A DNA stretch of 64,000 nucleotides from Chloroflexota bacterium (GTDB lineage: Bacteria; Chloroflexota; Anaerolineae; UBA7937; B3-Chlor), in the NCBI GenBank assembly GCA_030603665.1, contig JAUVXJ010000006.1, positions 124,001 to 188,000 of the forward strand, read 5' to 3'. The notes below the pieces were generated by a model. That model ran no database searches and was not told the DNA's origin. It saw only the letters and a program-made list of their open reading frames with translations. Positions 17,773 through 26,560 of the stretch are shown here, one piece after another. Position numbers and translations under genes: made by a program. Within the stretch, counting starts at the first letter, position 1; the number at the start of each line of letters is the position of its first letter.

Positions 17773-18912
17773 ATGCCGTACATTCCTTTCAATCAGCCGT
17801 CCTTGACCGGAAACGAATTCGAGTATATGCAGGAAACCATCGCCAATCGGCACATCTCTGGCGATGGGCCGTTCACCAAGAGATGTAGTGCCCTTCTCGA
17901 AGAAACGCTCGGCGTTCCTAGTGTCCTGCTCACCACATCGTGCACCCACGCTCTGGAGATGGCAAGCTTGCTGCTGGACATCCAACCGGGGGATGAAGTC
18001 ATCGTTCCCTCCTTCACCTTTGTTACCACGGCTAACGCCTTCGCCCTGCGGGGAGCCACGCCGGTGTTCGCCGACATTCGCCGTGACACACTGAACATTG
18101 ATGAAGGGAAGCTGGAGCAACTGATCACCACTCGCACCAAGGCCATCCTCGTCGTGCACTACATGGGAGTGGGATGCGAGATGGATGCCGTCTGCGATAT
18201 CGCCCAGCGCCACGATGTGGCCGTAGTAGAAGACAACGCACACGGGCTGTTCGGCAGGTACAAGGGCCGCTACCTCGGCACCTTTGGGTCGCTGGCCTCT
18301 CTGAGCTTTCATGAGACGAAAAACTTCACCTGCGGTGAGGGAGGAGCGCTGCTGATCAACGATCCTCGATACATCGAGCGTGCCGAGATCATCCGCGAGA
18401 AGGGCACCAACCGCAGCCGCTTCTTCCGCGGAGAGGTGGACAAGTATACGTGGGTGGATTTGGGATCCAGCTATCTTCCCTCAGAAATCCTTGCCGCGTT
18501 TCTCTGTGCCCAACTGGAGGCTCGCGATCAGATTCAGTCCATCAGGCAGCGTGTCTGGGAGTACTATTGCGACAATCTGCAAGACTGGGCCCAGGAGAAC
18601 GGAGTACAGTTGCCCAGCGTGCCCGACTACTGCGAACACCCGTATCATCTCTTCTATCTACTGCTTCCCTCCCTTGAAGAGCGCCAGGCGTTTATGGCTC
18701 ATCTGAAGACCAACAACGTGGCCAGCGTCTTCCACTATCTTCCCCTCCACCTTTCCAGGATGGGCCGACACTTTGGCGGTGAGGCAGCTCACTGTCCCGT
18801 CACGGAGGATGTGAGTGAGCGGCTGGCGCGCCTACCGTTCCACAACAGCTTGGTGGAGGAGGATCTGGAACGAGTGGTGAGCCTGGTGAAGCAATTCCAG
18901 TGTGGGAGCTAG
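17773..18912 (+). CDS. wecE: dTDP-4-amino-4,6-dideoxygalactose transaminase, WecE/RffA type
   Basis: The 379-residue PLP enzyme of the DegT/DnrJ/EryC1 family closely follows the E. coli WecE pattern: IPFNQPSLTGNEFEYM at the start, GDGPFT, TSCTHALEMA, LDIQPGDEV, the PLP-lysine motif SFHETKN, REKGTNRS and FFRGEVDKYTW. The expected reaction is glutamate-dependent amination of dTDP-4-keto-6-deoxy-glucose to dTDP-Fuc4N-type sugar. The dTDP-glucose genes (rmlA, rmlB) and an RffC acetyltransferase are not next to it, so the substrate must come from elsewhere in the genome. AGAGGG lies five bases before the ATG. It stands alone between two spacers. Confidence 0.88.
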   Translation: MPYIPFNQPSLTGNEFEYMQETIANRHISGDGPFTKRCSALLEETLGVPSVLLTTSCTHALEMASLLLDIQPGDEVIVPSFTFVTTANAFALRGATPVFADIRRDTLNIDEGKLEQLITTRTKAILVVHYMGVGCEMDAVCDIAQRHDVAVVEDNAHGLFGRYKGRYLGTFGSLASLSFHETKNFTCGEGGALLINDPRYIERAEIIREKGTNRSRFFRGEVDKYTWVDLGSSYLPSEILAAFLCAQLEARDQIQSIRQRVWEYYCDNLQDWAQENGVQLPSVPDYCEHPYHLFYLLLPSLEERQAFMAHLKTNNVASVFHYLPLHLSRMGRHFGGEAAHCPVTEDVSERLARLPFHNSLVEEDLERVVSLVKQFQCGS

Positions 18913-19189
18913 GTCGTACACTCTCACAAGCCGCCCGACAAGAGACGGGGCTCCGACGCTTCTGGCGACTGTGCAGACTCACTCATCTCTACTCCTGCTG
19001 GCAGTCTGAGTGGCTCAGACCAGCCCTTCGACCTATTGGCGAACCCCCACAATGGTGATACTCGTTTGCAGGAATCGCCCACCGAGCAGGGCAACTAATC
19101 TCCTGTTCGTCCCAGGGCTGCCGCGGTGAGACCCACCCACAACACTTTCAACGGGAGTCGCCACGTGCGCTCTCACCTTACGTAAGTAT

Positions 19190-20506
19190 ATGAGACAGCG
19201 ATCGCTCTCTGACATCCTGCGCTGGGGCTTTGTCCTCATGCTGCCGGCCGCCGTGCTCGGCTCCGTGGCCGCGTGGCCAGGGTTGAGGGCGCTCTCCCTC
19301 TTTCGGATCCTCTACGTCGCTCTCGCTGTCGGGGGAACGATCTGGGCGCTTCGTGAGCGGAGGTTTCCACGGGGTGTGCGGGTGCGCGGCCTTCTCCTCT
19401 TCCTGGCCTTCTGGGTTACCTGGACACTTGTCTCGCTGATCTGGGCGGATGACAAGGGCGCGGGCGTCAGATACGCCATCTTTCTGGTGATGATGGTGTC
19501 TCTTAGCGCGGGCGCGGTGCTGGCAGTTGACAACACAAGGACGCTACGCATAGCGCTGATCGTCCTCTTCGCTGTCTTCGCAGCCTCTCTAGCCATAGGG
19601 CTGCTGGAGATCGCCACCGACTTCCGGCTTCCCACCTCAGGGCTCGTCGGCAGAGACCAGCGCTATCAGTGGGCCGTGACTTCCATCTTCCACAATCAGA
19701 ACGATTTCGCGACCTATATTGCCCTCTGGCTTCCCTTGCTGATGGTCACACCTTTCATCTCGCGTGGTGTGCCGGCAGTCTTGGCTGCAACCGTGGGGTC
19801 CCTGGTCTCCGTCATCTGCCTGCTTTACACCGGCTCCAGGACCAACCTTCTGGCCCTCGCGCTCGCCGTGCCAAGCCTTCTGCTGATCCTTGCCGTGCGC
19901 AAAGGAACCAGCAGCAGCCGGCGGCAGTGGGGATTGGGGATTGCGCTAGTCTGTGCCGTAGTGTGCACCACTTACCTGGGAATGCGTGGCGCGCTGCATT
20001 TGGTTCAGCTTCCCAAAGTAGGAGTCTTACACTGGCAGTTTGACACTCTCGGTGCAGAGATCGAAGCCGGCTCGGGGTCCGGCGGCACGCGGCTTAGGCT
20101 GATCGAGGGTGGTCTCGCGGTGGCGCGAAGCTCACGGCTGCTCGGCGTGGGCCCAGGCAACGCAGAGTACCATCTGCGTCAGGTGCCTAGTCTGGAGACC
20201 GTATACAATCTCCACAACTGGTGGCTGGAGGTCTTGGTCAATGGTGGTGTCCTCGTCTTCGTCGGCTACCTGTTCTTCTACGGGGCCCTCCTGTACGGTC
20301 TCTTCATGGTAGCCATCAGAACCGATGATGCACTGATGGCCCTCGTCGCCGTCGCGCTCTTCGCAGCTCTGCTGGGCTACACCTTGGGATCGCTGTCGCC
20401 CAGCAGCGCCATCCACTTCACCCCCATGTGGATCCACTTCGGCCTTAGCATGGCAGTGATCAATCTACACAGAAAGCACGAGGCCGATGCTCACCCGGCA
20501 GGATGA
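19190..20506 (+). CDS. O-antigen ligase / polymerase family membrane protein
   Basis: The 438-residue protein has about ten to twelve hydrophobic spans. It carries the Wzy_C (O-antigen ligase) signatures: IFHNQNDFATYIALWLPLL near residue 165, and, in a large extracytoplasmic loop, GVGPGNAEYHLRQ followed by HNWWLEVLVNGGV (the conserved histidine loop). Members either polymerise repeat units or ligate glycan to an acceptor. With a Wzx-type flippase and a PglC-type initiator downstream, a Wzy-like polymerase role is likely, but a ligase cannot be excluded. The ribosome site at ATG 19190 is poor. The stop overlaps the start region of the GT4 gene, so the two are coupled. Confidence 0.82.
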   Translation: MRQRSLSDILRWGFVLMLPAAVLGSVAAWPGLRALSLFRILYVALAVGGTIWALRERRFPRGVRVRGLLLFLAFWVTWTLVSLIWADDKGAGVRYAIFLVMMVSLSAGAVLAVDNTRTLRIALIVLFAVFAASLAIGLLEIATDFRLPTSGLVGRDQRYQWAVTSIFHNQNDFATYIALWLPLLMVTPFISRGVPAVLAATVGSLVSVICLLYTGSRTNLLALALAVPSLLLILAVRKGTSSSRRQWGLGIALVCAVVCTTYLGMRGALHLVQLPKVGVLHWQFDTLGAEIEAGSGSGGTRLRLIEGGLAVARSSRLLGVGPGNAEYHLRQVPSLETVYNLHNWWLEVLVNGGVLVFVGYLFFYGALLYGLFMVAIRTDDALMALVAVALFAALLGYTLGSLSPSSAIHFTPMWIHFGLSMAVINLHRKHEADAHPAG

Positions 20507-20507
20507 T

Positions 20508-21698
20508 ATGAACGTCCTTGTAGTCTCCCGCCTGTACCCGCAACCAGCGGATCCAGCCCTGGGCATCTTCGTCGAAGAGGAAGCCAGGGAGCTGGCTCGA
20601 CTCTGCAAGGTCAAGGTCGTATCGCCCGCGCCCTGGTCTCCGCCCCTGAAGATCCTGCCCAAGTGGTACGACTACTCCCAACTCCCGATCCGTGAGACGC
20701 GAAAGGGCATTGAGGTCCTCCGACCCCGAACGCTCCTGCTCCCGAGGAGCCTTCTCTTTCCGCTCTACGGTTTCTTCTCCTACCTCACCCTGCGCAGATG
20801 GGTGCCCAAGATCGAAGAGGACTTCCCCATCGACCTGATCCACGCCCACACCGCTTACCCCGACGGTTTCGCAGCCGTCATGCTGGGGAGGGACCTGAAC
20901 CTACCGACGGTCGTTACCCTGCACGGAGGCGACGTGACCCTCTACTTTCAGCGCTATTTCGGCCGGAAGCTGGGCCTCTGGGCATTGGCCAACGCGGACC
21001 GCGTGATCGCGGTGAGCAACAGTCTGCGTAGAACCGCAGTGGAGGAGTTCGGAGCAGGCGATGACAAGATCACCGTCATCCCCAACGGGGTAGACGTGAC
21101 CAGGTTCGCACCCATGCCACAATCGGAGGCTCGGAACAAGCTAAGACTCCGAACGGAAACACCAACGGTCCTCTACGTCGGCGCCATCACCACGCCCAAG
21201 GGGATAGACTACCTGCTGAGAGCGTTCAAGCTGCTGCTGTCAGGCAGCAGCGAGCCCGTCGAGCTCGTCCTCCTCGGCGATGGCGACTACGAACACCGGG
21301 CGAGACTCCTGGCCAGCGAGCTGGACATCACCGATTCCGTCACTTTCGCAGGAAAGCGACCAAACGAAGAGATCCCCCTGTGGATGAATGCCTGTGACCT
21401 CCTGGTGCTTCCCAGTTTGACGGAAGGCTTCGGGGTCGTGCTCGTGGAGGCCATGGCCTGCGGAAAGCCGCTGGTCGCCACCGCGTGCGGCGGACCGGAA
21501 GACATAGTCACCCCGCAGACAGGCATTCTCGTCCCGCCCGCGGACGAAGCCGCCCTCGCCCAGGCGCTGAAGGACACGCTCAGCGATGGTACCCGGTTCC
21601 TTCCCCCGGTCATCCGTCAGCGAGCTGTAGACAACTACGCGTACGATACGATCGCCCCACAGATTCTGAGTCTGTATGAGCAGGCCGTGCAAGGCTAG
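20508..21698 (+). CDS. GT4 glycosyltransferase
   Basis: The 396-residue GT-B enzyme has an N-terminal glyco_transf_4 domain (NVLVVSRLYPQPADPALGIF; HAHTAYPDGF; TLHGGDV) and a C-terminal glycos_transf_1 domain with VLYVGAITTPKGIDYLL and the donor-binding motif LPSLTEGFGVVLVEAMACGKP (E-x7-E, given in part). It is cytoplasmic or peripheral and adds a hexose-like sugar to a lipid-linked glycan; the specificity is unknown. ATG 20508 begins one base after the upstream stop (20504-20506), with AGG nearby, and is preferred over the overlapping ATG 20487. A strong stem-loop follows the gene. Confidence 0.87.
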   Translation: MNVLVVSRLYPQPADPALGIFVEEEARELARLCKVKVVSPAPWSPPLKILPKWYDYSQLPIRETRKGIEVLRPRTLLLPRSLLFPLYGFFSYLTLRRWVPKIEEDFPIDLIHAHTAYPDGFAAVMLGRDLNLPTVVTLHGGDVTLYFQRYFGRKLGLWALANADRVIAVSNSLRRTAVEEFGAGDDKITVIPNGVDVTRFAPMPQSEARNKLRLRTETPTVLYVGAITTPKGIDYLLRAFKLLLSGSSEPVELVLLGDGDYEHRARLLASELDITDSVTFAGKRPNEEIPLWMNACDLLVLPSLTEGFGVVLVEAMACGKPLVATACGGPEDIVTPQTGILVPPADEAALAQALKDTLSDGTRFLPPVIRQRAVDNYAYDTIAPQILSLYEQAVQG

Positions 21699-21736
21699 CG
21701 AGCCGAGCGTGTCACCGGTGTAGCGGAACGCATCGG

Positions 21737-21769
21737 CGAAAAGGCGGCCCTGATGAGAAGGCCTTTTCG
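21737..21769 (+). terminator. stem-loop after the GT4 gene
   Basis: A 9-bp perfect inverted repeat CGAAAAGGC ... GCCTTTTCG with a 15-base loop lies 38 bases past the stop codon. The descending arm carries TTTT. It separates the GT4 transcript from the promoter that follows. Confidence 0.55.
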
Positions 21770-21793
21770 TGGCCACTTCCAGCGATTTACTGT

Positions 21794-21822
21794 TTGACAA
21801 GCCAAATGGGCTAATCTACAAT
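21794..21822 (+). promoter_or_regulatory. sigma-70 promoter of the twelve-gene polysaccharide operon
   Basis: A perfect TTGACA (21794-21799) and TACAAT (21817-21822) are spaced by 17 bases, directly after a terminator-like stem-loop and about 60 bases before ATG 21885. Genes from 21885 to 34589 follow with overlaps or gaps of at most 23 bases. Confidence 0.75.
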
Positions 21823-21884
21823 TCATCGACGAGCCTCAACTCTACCCCTATCCCGTCACATGGGTCTCTCGTCAGGTGTCGCCA

Positions 21885-23534
21885 ATGAAGAGAAAGCTGA
21901 TCATCATCGGCCTGGATGGGGCCACATTCGACGTCATCGACCCCTTGCTGGATGAGGGCCAACTGCCCTCGGTGGCGCACCTAGTCAACAACGGCACCCG
22001 AGCCCGGCTGCTGAGCACCGTTCCCTATGCCACGCTTCCGGCATGGCCCTCGTTCATGACAGGGAAGAATCCGGGAAAGCACGGGGTTTTCGACTTCTTC
22101 AGCTTCTCGGGACCAAAACGTAGGCTTTCCAACAGCGGAGATGTACGAGCCCCAACCCTGTGGCAGGTCTTGAGCGATGCGGGCAGACGCAGCGTGGTGA
22201 TGAACGTACCAGCCACGTTTCCTCCGGCTCGAATCAACGGCATCGTGGTTAGCGGAATGCTCACCCCGACGGAGTCGCAGTTCGCTTCGCCGCCCAGAGT
22301 GATCGACTATCTACATCAAGCGGCAGATGGGTACCGCGTCAACTTCCGCAGCCACCTTTCGGGCCAGCACCTTATAGATGACGTCTGCGAAGTCACGGAG
22401 AAACAGAAGAAAGGATTCCTGGCCCTATTGAGGCATGAGGATTGGGACTTCGCGATGATCATGTTCAGAGCCACTGACGTGATCCAGCATCACTTCTGGG
22501 ATCAGCACCACCTGCTTGACGAGGGCTACCGACTGGTGGATCGCTGCATAGGTGAGATACTCACCGCCTTCCCCGATGTTACCACCTTCTTGATCTCAGA
22601 CCACGGGCTGCAAGCTCAGCGCAGAGACTTCCACATCAACAAATGGCTCATAGATATGGGCTACATGTCCATCAAGCGAGGCCGGAAGACGGACCTCATT
22701 CGTTGGCGACAGATCAGCGAGCTGGACGGCCGCAGGGAGCTGGCACAGAAACAGCTAACTACCTCAGATACCTCGCGGCTCCTCATTAGGCTGGGCGTCA
22801 CCGGCCACAACTTGCGAAGGCTCGTTCCAAGGGCCTGGCGACGGAGCGTGAAGAACTCACTCCCGCGGAGCATCAAAGATCGCATCCCCGCCAGCGAAGA
22901 CATCATATATGACGTAGACTGGGATAGGACACAAGCCTCGGCCTATCAACTGTATGCCACGGAGAGCAAAGCGATCAAGATCATCAGTCCCGATGGCCAA
23001 TCCAGAGAGGGACTTTGTAACGAACTCGTGGACAGGCTGGAAGCGCTCCGGGACCCGGAGACCGGCGCCCGCATCGTTCGGCGCGCCCATCGCCGTGAGA
23101 AGCTCTATTCGGGGCCCCACGTGGAACGCGCCCCCGACATCATCCTGGACTTGCACGACGGCTACAATATCACCAACGCCTTCTTCGCAGATGACTTCGT
23201 CACATCACGAGACGAGGTGCGAGGATGCCATCACCAGGAGGGCATTCTCATCGCCAGCGGACAGGACATCGAGCGGGGGAAGTCGCTCGCCTCGCTCCCG
23301 TCGTTGCTGGACGTCATGCCCACGGCCCTGCACTATTTGGAGGCCGCGGTGCCGGCTGACTGCGACGGGAGAGTACTGGCCGAGATCTTCGAACCTCACT
23401 CCGAGACCGCCACCAGGCCAATCCGACACGAGCGCATCTCGGAGGGCCAGACCCTAGATGTCGAGGTCGAGGTCCACGGAGACGAGGGCGAGGCTGAGAT
23501 AGAGGAACGCTTGAGGGCGCTCGGATACCTATGA
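21885..23534 (+). CDS. AP-superfamily phosphodiesterase-like protein, first gene of the polysaccharide operon
   Basis: The 549-residue paralogue of the 7481 protein has the metal-binding motif LIIIGLDGATFDVID at the N-terminus, the nucleophile region LPAWPSFMTGKNPGKHGVFDFF (proline replaces the threonine-bearing WTS; a serine follows), and late motifs SDHGLQAQ and GCHHQEGI. The change from WTS to WPS means the nucleophile is probably the serine, or activity is altered. No membrane span is seen. ATG 21885 has AGGTG six bases upstream; GTG 21876 is less likely. The stop overlaps the flippase start (ATGA), so translation is coupled. Role in the glycan pathway is unknown; trimming of phosphodiester-linked intermediates is one possibility. 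Confidence 0.8.
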   Translation: MKRKLIIIGLDGATFDVIDPLLDEGQLPSVAHLVNNGTRARLLSTVPYATLPAWPSFMTGKNPGKHGVFDFFSFSGPKRRLSNSGDVRAPTLWQVLSDAGRRSVVMNVPATFPPARINGIVVSGMLTPTESQFASPPRVIDYLHQAADGYRVNFRSHLSGQHLIDDVCEVTEKQKKGFLALLRHEDWDFAMIMFRATDVIQHHFWDQHHLLDEGYRLVDRCIGEILTAFPDVTTFLISDHGLQAQRRDFHINKWLIDMGYMSIKRGRKTDLIRWRQISELDGRRELAQKQLTTSDTSRLLIRLGVTGHNLRRLVPRAWRRSVKNSLPRSIKDRIPASEDIIYDVDWDRTQASAYQLYATESKAIKIISPDGQSREGLCNELVDRLEALRDPETGARIVRRAHRREKLYSGPHVERAPDIILDLHDGYNITNAFFADDFVTSRDEVRGCHHQEGILIASGQDIERGKSLASLPSLLDVMPTALHYLEAAVPADCDGRVLAEIFEPHSETATRPIRHERISEGQTLDVEVEVHGDEGEAEIEERLRALGYL

Positions 23535-24871
23535 AGGCGGCAACCTTCGCAAAGCAGACCGGCGTGACCCTGACCGCCCGAGTCCTGGGGCTAGTCTTGG
23601 CGCTGCTTGCGTCCGTGGTCATCGCGCGCACACTTGGTCCCGGCGGGACTGGGGTCTACACACTGGCCACGCTCTTTCCTCTGCTCATCATCACCTTCGC
23701 CAATCTCGGTATAGGGCCAGCAACAGTCTACTACGTCGCTCAAGACAGGTACCCCTTGCCGGAAGTTCTAGGCAACAACATCATCCTGAGCATCATCGTG
23801 GGAACCATCGCCAGCCTGATCGGGCTGGTTGTGGCCGTCACGCTTCACGACTATCTCTTTCCCACCGTAGCCCTCCCCTACCTCTTGCTCGCTCTGCTTC
23901 TGGTCCCCGTCAACCTGTTCGGGCAGCAGTACATCAGTCAAATCCTGCTGGGCGCGCGGCGCATCAAGGAGTTCGGTGCGGCAACGGTGCTCAACAGACT
24001 CTCTCTTCTCGTCCTGGTCGTCCTGCTCAGCGTGACCGTTGGGCTGAGCATCGGTGGAGCGATTGTGGCCACGTTCGTGAGTTCGCTCGTTATGTGCTTT
24101 GTGCTGTATCCCTGGGTCAGACGAATCGCCGCAGGAGTCCGGTTTCGGCTCAATGCCCGGTATGTCCGCGATGCGCTCACCTATGGCCTCAAGGCTCATC
24201 TCGGCAACATCGTGGGCTTCCTGAACTACCGGGTTGAGGTGTTCATGCTCGGCGCCTTTCTACCGGCGAGTGCGGTGGGCTTCTACTCCGTCGCGGTCCT
24301 GCTGGCAGAGAAGCTGTGGTTTCTCTCTGAGTCGGCGAGTACAGTCCTCTTTCCCACGGTGTCTGCTGAGAAAGACGAACACGCCAGAAAGACCCTCACG
24401 CCCCTGGTCAGCAGGAGCATCCTTCTGATCACAGCCATCGGTGCGGCCGCCCTGTTCCTGCTGAGTCAGTGGGTCGTGGTCCTCCTCTTCTCCTCTGAAT
24501 ATCTGCCCGCGGTGCACCTGTTTCGCATTCTCCTGCCGGGGATCGTATTCCTCAGCGCGGGGCGCATCCTGGCCAACGACATCGCCGGGCGGGGCAAACC
24601 TTTGCTCAACACCTATGTAGGAGCCATTGGCATAGCAGCGCAGGTGCTCCTGAACCTGGCCTGGATCCCTCGATTTGGAACCGCAGGGTCCGCGTGGGCC
24701 ACCACCATCTCCTACGGTGCGACTTCGATGGTTCGGCTCTGGCTGTACATGAGACTCTCCGGCAACTCATTCACCACCGTGGTGGTGCCGCAGACTTCCG
24801 ACTGGCTCCTCTATCGCCAGCTGGCCCTCCTCGCCTGGAGCAAGGTGCGGGGTCAGATGGGTCATTGTTAG
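23531..24871 (+). CDS. Wzx-type polysaccharide flippase (MVF/PST family)
   Basis: The 446-residue protein has about twelve to fourteen hydrophobic segments, beginning with QTGVTLTARVLGLVLALLASVVIARTLGP (given as seen, residues about 6-35), the classic start of the polysaccharide-transport/MATE-like flippase family. Other family features are FGAATVLNRLSLL and GLKAHLGNIVGFLNYRVEVFML in the middle. It should move the completed undecaprenyl-diphosphate repeat unit to the outer leaflet. It overlaps the upstream gene by four bases (ATGA). Together with the ligase/polymerase at 19190 and the PglC-like enzyme at 33984 it gives the core of a Wzx/Wzy-type assembly route. Confidence 0.88.
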   Translation: MKAATFAKQTGVTLTARVLGLVLALLASVVIARTLGPGGTGVYTLATLFPLLIITFANLGIGPATVYYVAQDRYPLPEVLGNNIILSIIVGTIASLIGLVVAVTLHDYLFPTVALPYLLLALLLVPVNLFGQQYISQILLGARRIKEFGAATVLNRLSLLVLVVLLSVTVGLSIGGAIVATFVSSLVMCFVLYPWVRRIAAGVRFRLNARYVRDALTYGLKAHLGNIVGFLNYRVEVFMLGAFLPASAVGFYSVAVLLAEKLWFLSESASTVLFPTVSAEKDEHARKTLTPLVSRSILLITAIGAAALFLLSQWVVVLLFSSEYLPAVHLFRILLPGIVFLSAGRILANDIAGRGKPLLNTYVGAIGIAAQVLLNLAWIPRFGTAGSAWATTISYGATSMVRLWLYMRLSGNSFTTVVVPQTSDWLLYRQLALLAWSKVRGQMGHC

Positions 24872-24894
24872 AATCGTAGTCATGGAGGCTGAAC

Positions 24895-25512
24895 ATGGCG
24901 CAGATTCACGAAACGGCAGAGGTCTCGGCGCAGGCGCAGATAGGTGACGACACCAAGGTCTGGCACCAAGCCCAGATAAGGGAGAATGCCAGAGTTGGCG
25001 ACAACTGCATCATTGGAAAGGGCGTCTACATCGACCACGATGTGGTTGTAGGTGACAACGTGAAGATCCAGAACGGAGCATTCGTATATCACGGAGTCAC
25101 TGTGGAGGACGGAGTGTTCATCGGCCCCGGCGCCTGTCTGACCAACGACAAATACCCGCGGGCCATCACTCCAGTTGGTGATCTCAAGGGAGACCAGGAT
25201 TGGCAGGTAGACCCCGTCACCGTCAGGCGTGGCGCCTCAGTGGGGGCGCGGGCAGTCGTCCTGCCCGGTGTTAGCATCGGCCGATTCGCCATGGTCGCGG
25301 CTGGCGCCGTGGTCACCAGAGACGTTCCCGACCATGGACTCGTGCAAGGAAATCCTGCAAGACTGGTGGGGCTCGTGTGCGCGTGTGGCAGAAAGCTGAC
25401 CGAGCAAGAAAGCGAGGGGGAACAGACGTACATGGCCTGTACCCTTTGCCAGGTCAGCTTCACCATTCCCCCGGCTACTCTCAACGAGGAAGAAGATGAT
25501 ACCAATATCTAA
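24895..25512 (+). CDS. wbpD: WbpD/WlbB-type N-acetyltransferase (hexapeptide repeat) with Cys-rich tail
   Basis: The 205-residue left-handed beta-helix protein has hexapeptide repeats from residue ~8 to 160 (IGDDTKVWHQAQI, VGDNCIIGKG, IDHDVVVGDNV, VLPGVSIG) and ends QGNPARLVG. It matches the WbpD/WlbB family that acetylates the 3-amino group of UDP-GlcNAc3NA to give UDP-GlcNAc3NAcA using acetyl-CoA. The last 40 residues add CACGRKL ... CTLCQ, which looks like a zinc ribbon and is not needed for the fold. The 3' end overlaps the aminotransferase start by 17 bases. The neighbours wbpE, wbpB, wbpA and wbpI support the specific assignment. Confidence 0.85.
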   Translation: MAQIHETAEVSAQAQIGDDTKVWHQAQIRENARVGDNCIIGKGVYIDHDVVVGDNVKIQNGAFVYHGVTVEDGVFIGPGACLTNDKYPRAITPVGDLKGDQDWQVDPVTVRRGASVGARAVVLPGVSIGRFAMVAAGAVVTRDVPDHGLVQGNPARLVGLVCACGRKLTEQESEGEQTYMACTLCQVSFTIPPATLNEEEDDTNI

Positions 25513-26560
25513 GCCCATCATAGGCCCAGAAGAGAAGGAAGCGGTCATCGCTGTCCTGGAGTCGGGTCAGCTGGCTCAAGGGCCAAGAGTACAGGAGTTC
25601 GAGAAAGAATTCGCCGCTTTCTGCGGTGTCGAACACGCTGTGGCCACCTCTTCGGGCACCGCCGCATTGCTCACAGCTCTGCTGGCCCACCAGATCGGAT
25701 TTGGCGCCGAGGTGATCACCACGCCATTCACCTTCATCGCCTCCGCCAATTCCATCCTCTTCACCGGGGCCCGGCCCGTCTTCGTGGACATAGACCAGGA
25801 GTCCTACAACATAGATCCCGAACACATCGCAGAGAAGATCAGCCCGCGCACCAAAGCCATCATGCCCGTCCATCTCTACGGCTATCCGTGCGACATGGAC
25901 GCCATGATGGACATCGCCGACGAACACGGCCTGGCGATCATTGAAGACGCGTGTCAAGCCCACGGCGCCACCATCGGCGGGAGGAAAGTGGGAAGCTATG
26001 GCACCGGTTGCTTCTCCTTCTACCCCAGCAAGAACATGACCACCGCCGAAGGCGGCATGATCACCACCGACGACGAGGAAATCGCCGAGCGGGCTCGGTT
26101 GATCCGGAATCACGGCCAGAGCCGGCTCTACCATCACGAAGCGCCCGGGTACAACTTCAGGATGACCGAGCTTCAGGCCGCGCTCGGACTTGTCCAGCTC
26201 CAGAAACTGCCGGAATGGACCCGGAAACGGAGGAAAAACGCCTCCTACCTCTCCCAGGGACTCACCAACGTCGTCACCCCGAAGGTGAGAGAGGGGTATG
26301 GCCACGTTTTCCACCAGTACACGGTCAGGGTTGCGAGCGATCGCGATGGCGCGCTGGAGGCACTGGAACGTGCAGGAATCGGCGCCAGGGCTTACTACCC
26401 CCTGCCGGTGCACCAGCAGCCGCTCTACCAGCAGTTGGGATTCAAGAATTCTCTCCCCATCGCCGAGAGGATGAGCCGGGAGGTGCTGTCCCTGCCGGTG
26501 CACCCTGCGCTGACCCAACAGGACCTGGACCAGATAGTGAGCGAGGTGTCAAAGCTATGA
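25496..26560 (+). CDS. wbpE: WbpE/WlbC-type UDP-GlcNAc3NA aminotransferase
   Basis: The 354-residue DegT/DnrJ/EryC1 PLP enzyme shows ISKPIIGPEEKEAV at the start, ATSSGTAALLTAL, TTPFTFIASANSI, the cofactor-facing IIEDACQAHGA and the Schiff-base lysine in FYPSKNMTTAEGG. In the WbpB/WbpE couple it converts the 3-keto intermediate of UDP-GlcNAcA to the 3-amino sugar using glutamate. It overlaps wbpD upstream by 17 bases and wbpB downstream by four (ATGA), a fixed operon order that supports the substrate assignment better than the sequence alone. Family length (about 360) is normal. Confidence 0.88.
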   Translation: MIPISKPIIGPEEKEAVIAVLESGQLAQGPRVQEFEKEFAAFCGVEHAVATSSGTAALLTALLAHQIGFGAEVITTPFTFIASANSILFTGARPVFVDIDQESYNIDPEHIAEKISPRTKAIMPVHLYGYPCDMDAMMDIADEHGLAIIEDACQAHGATIGGRKVGSYGTGCFSFYPSKNMTTAEGGMITTDDEEIAERARLIRNHGQSRLYHHEAPGYNFRMTELQAALGLVQLQKLPEWTRKRRKNASYLSQGLTNVVTPKVREGYGHVFHQYTVRVASDRDGALEALERAGIGARAYYPLPVHQQPLYQQLGFKNSLPIAERMSREVLSLPVHPALTQQDLDQIVSEVSKL

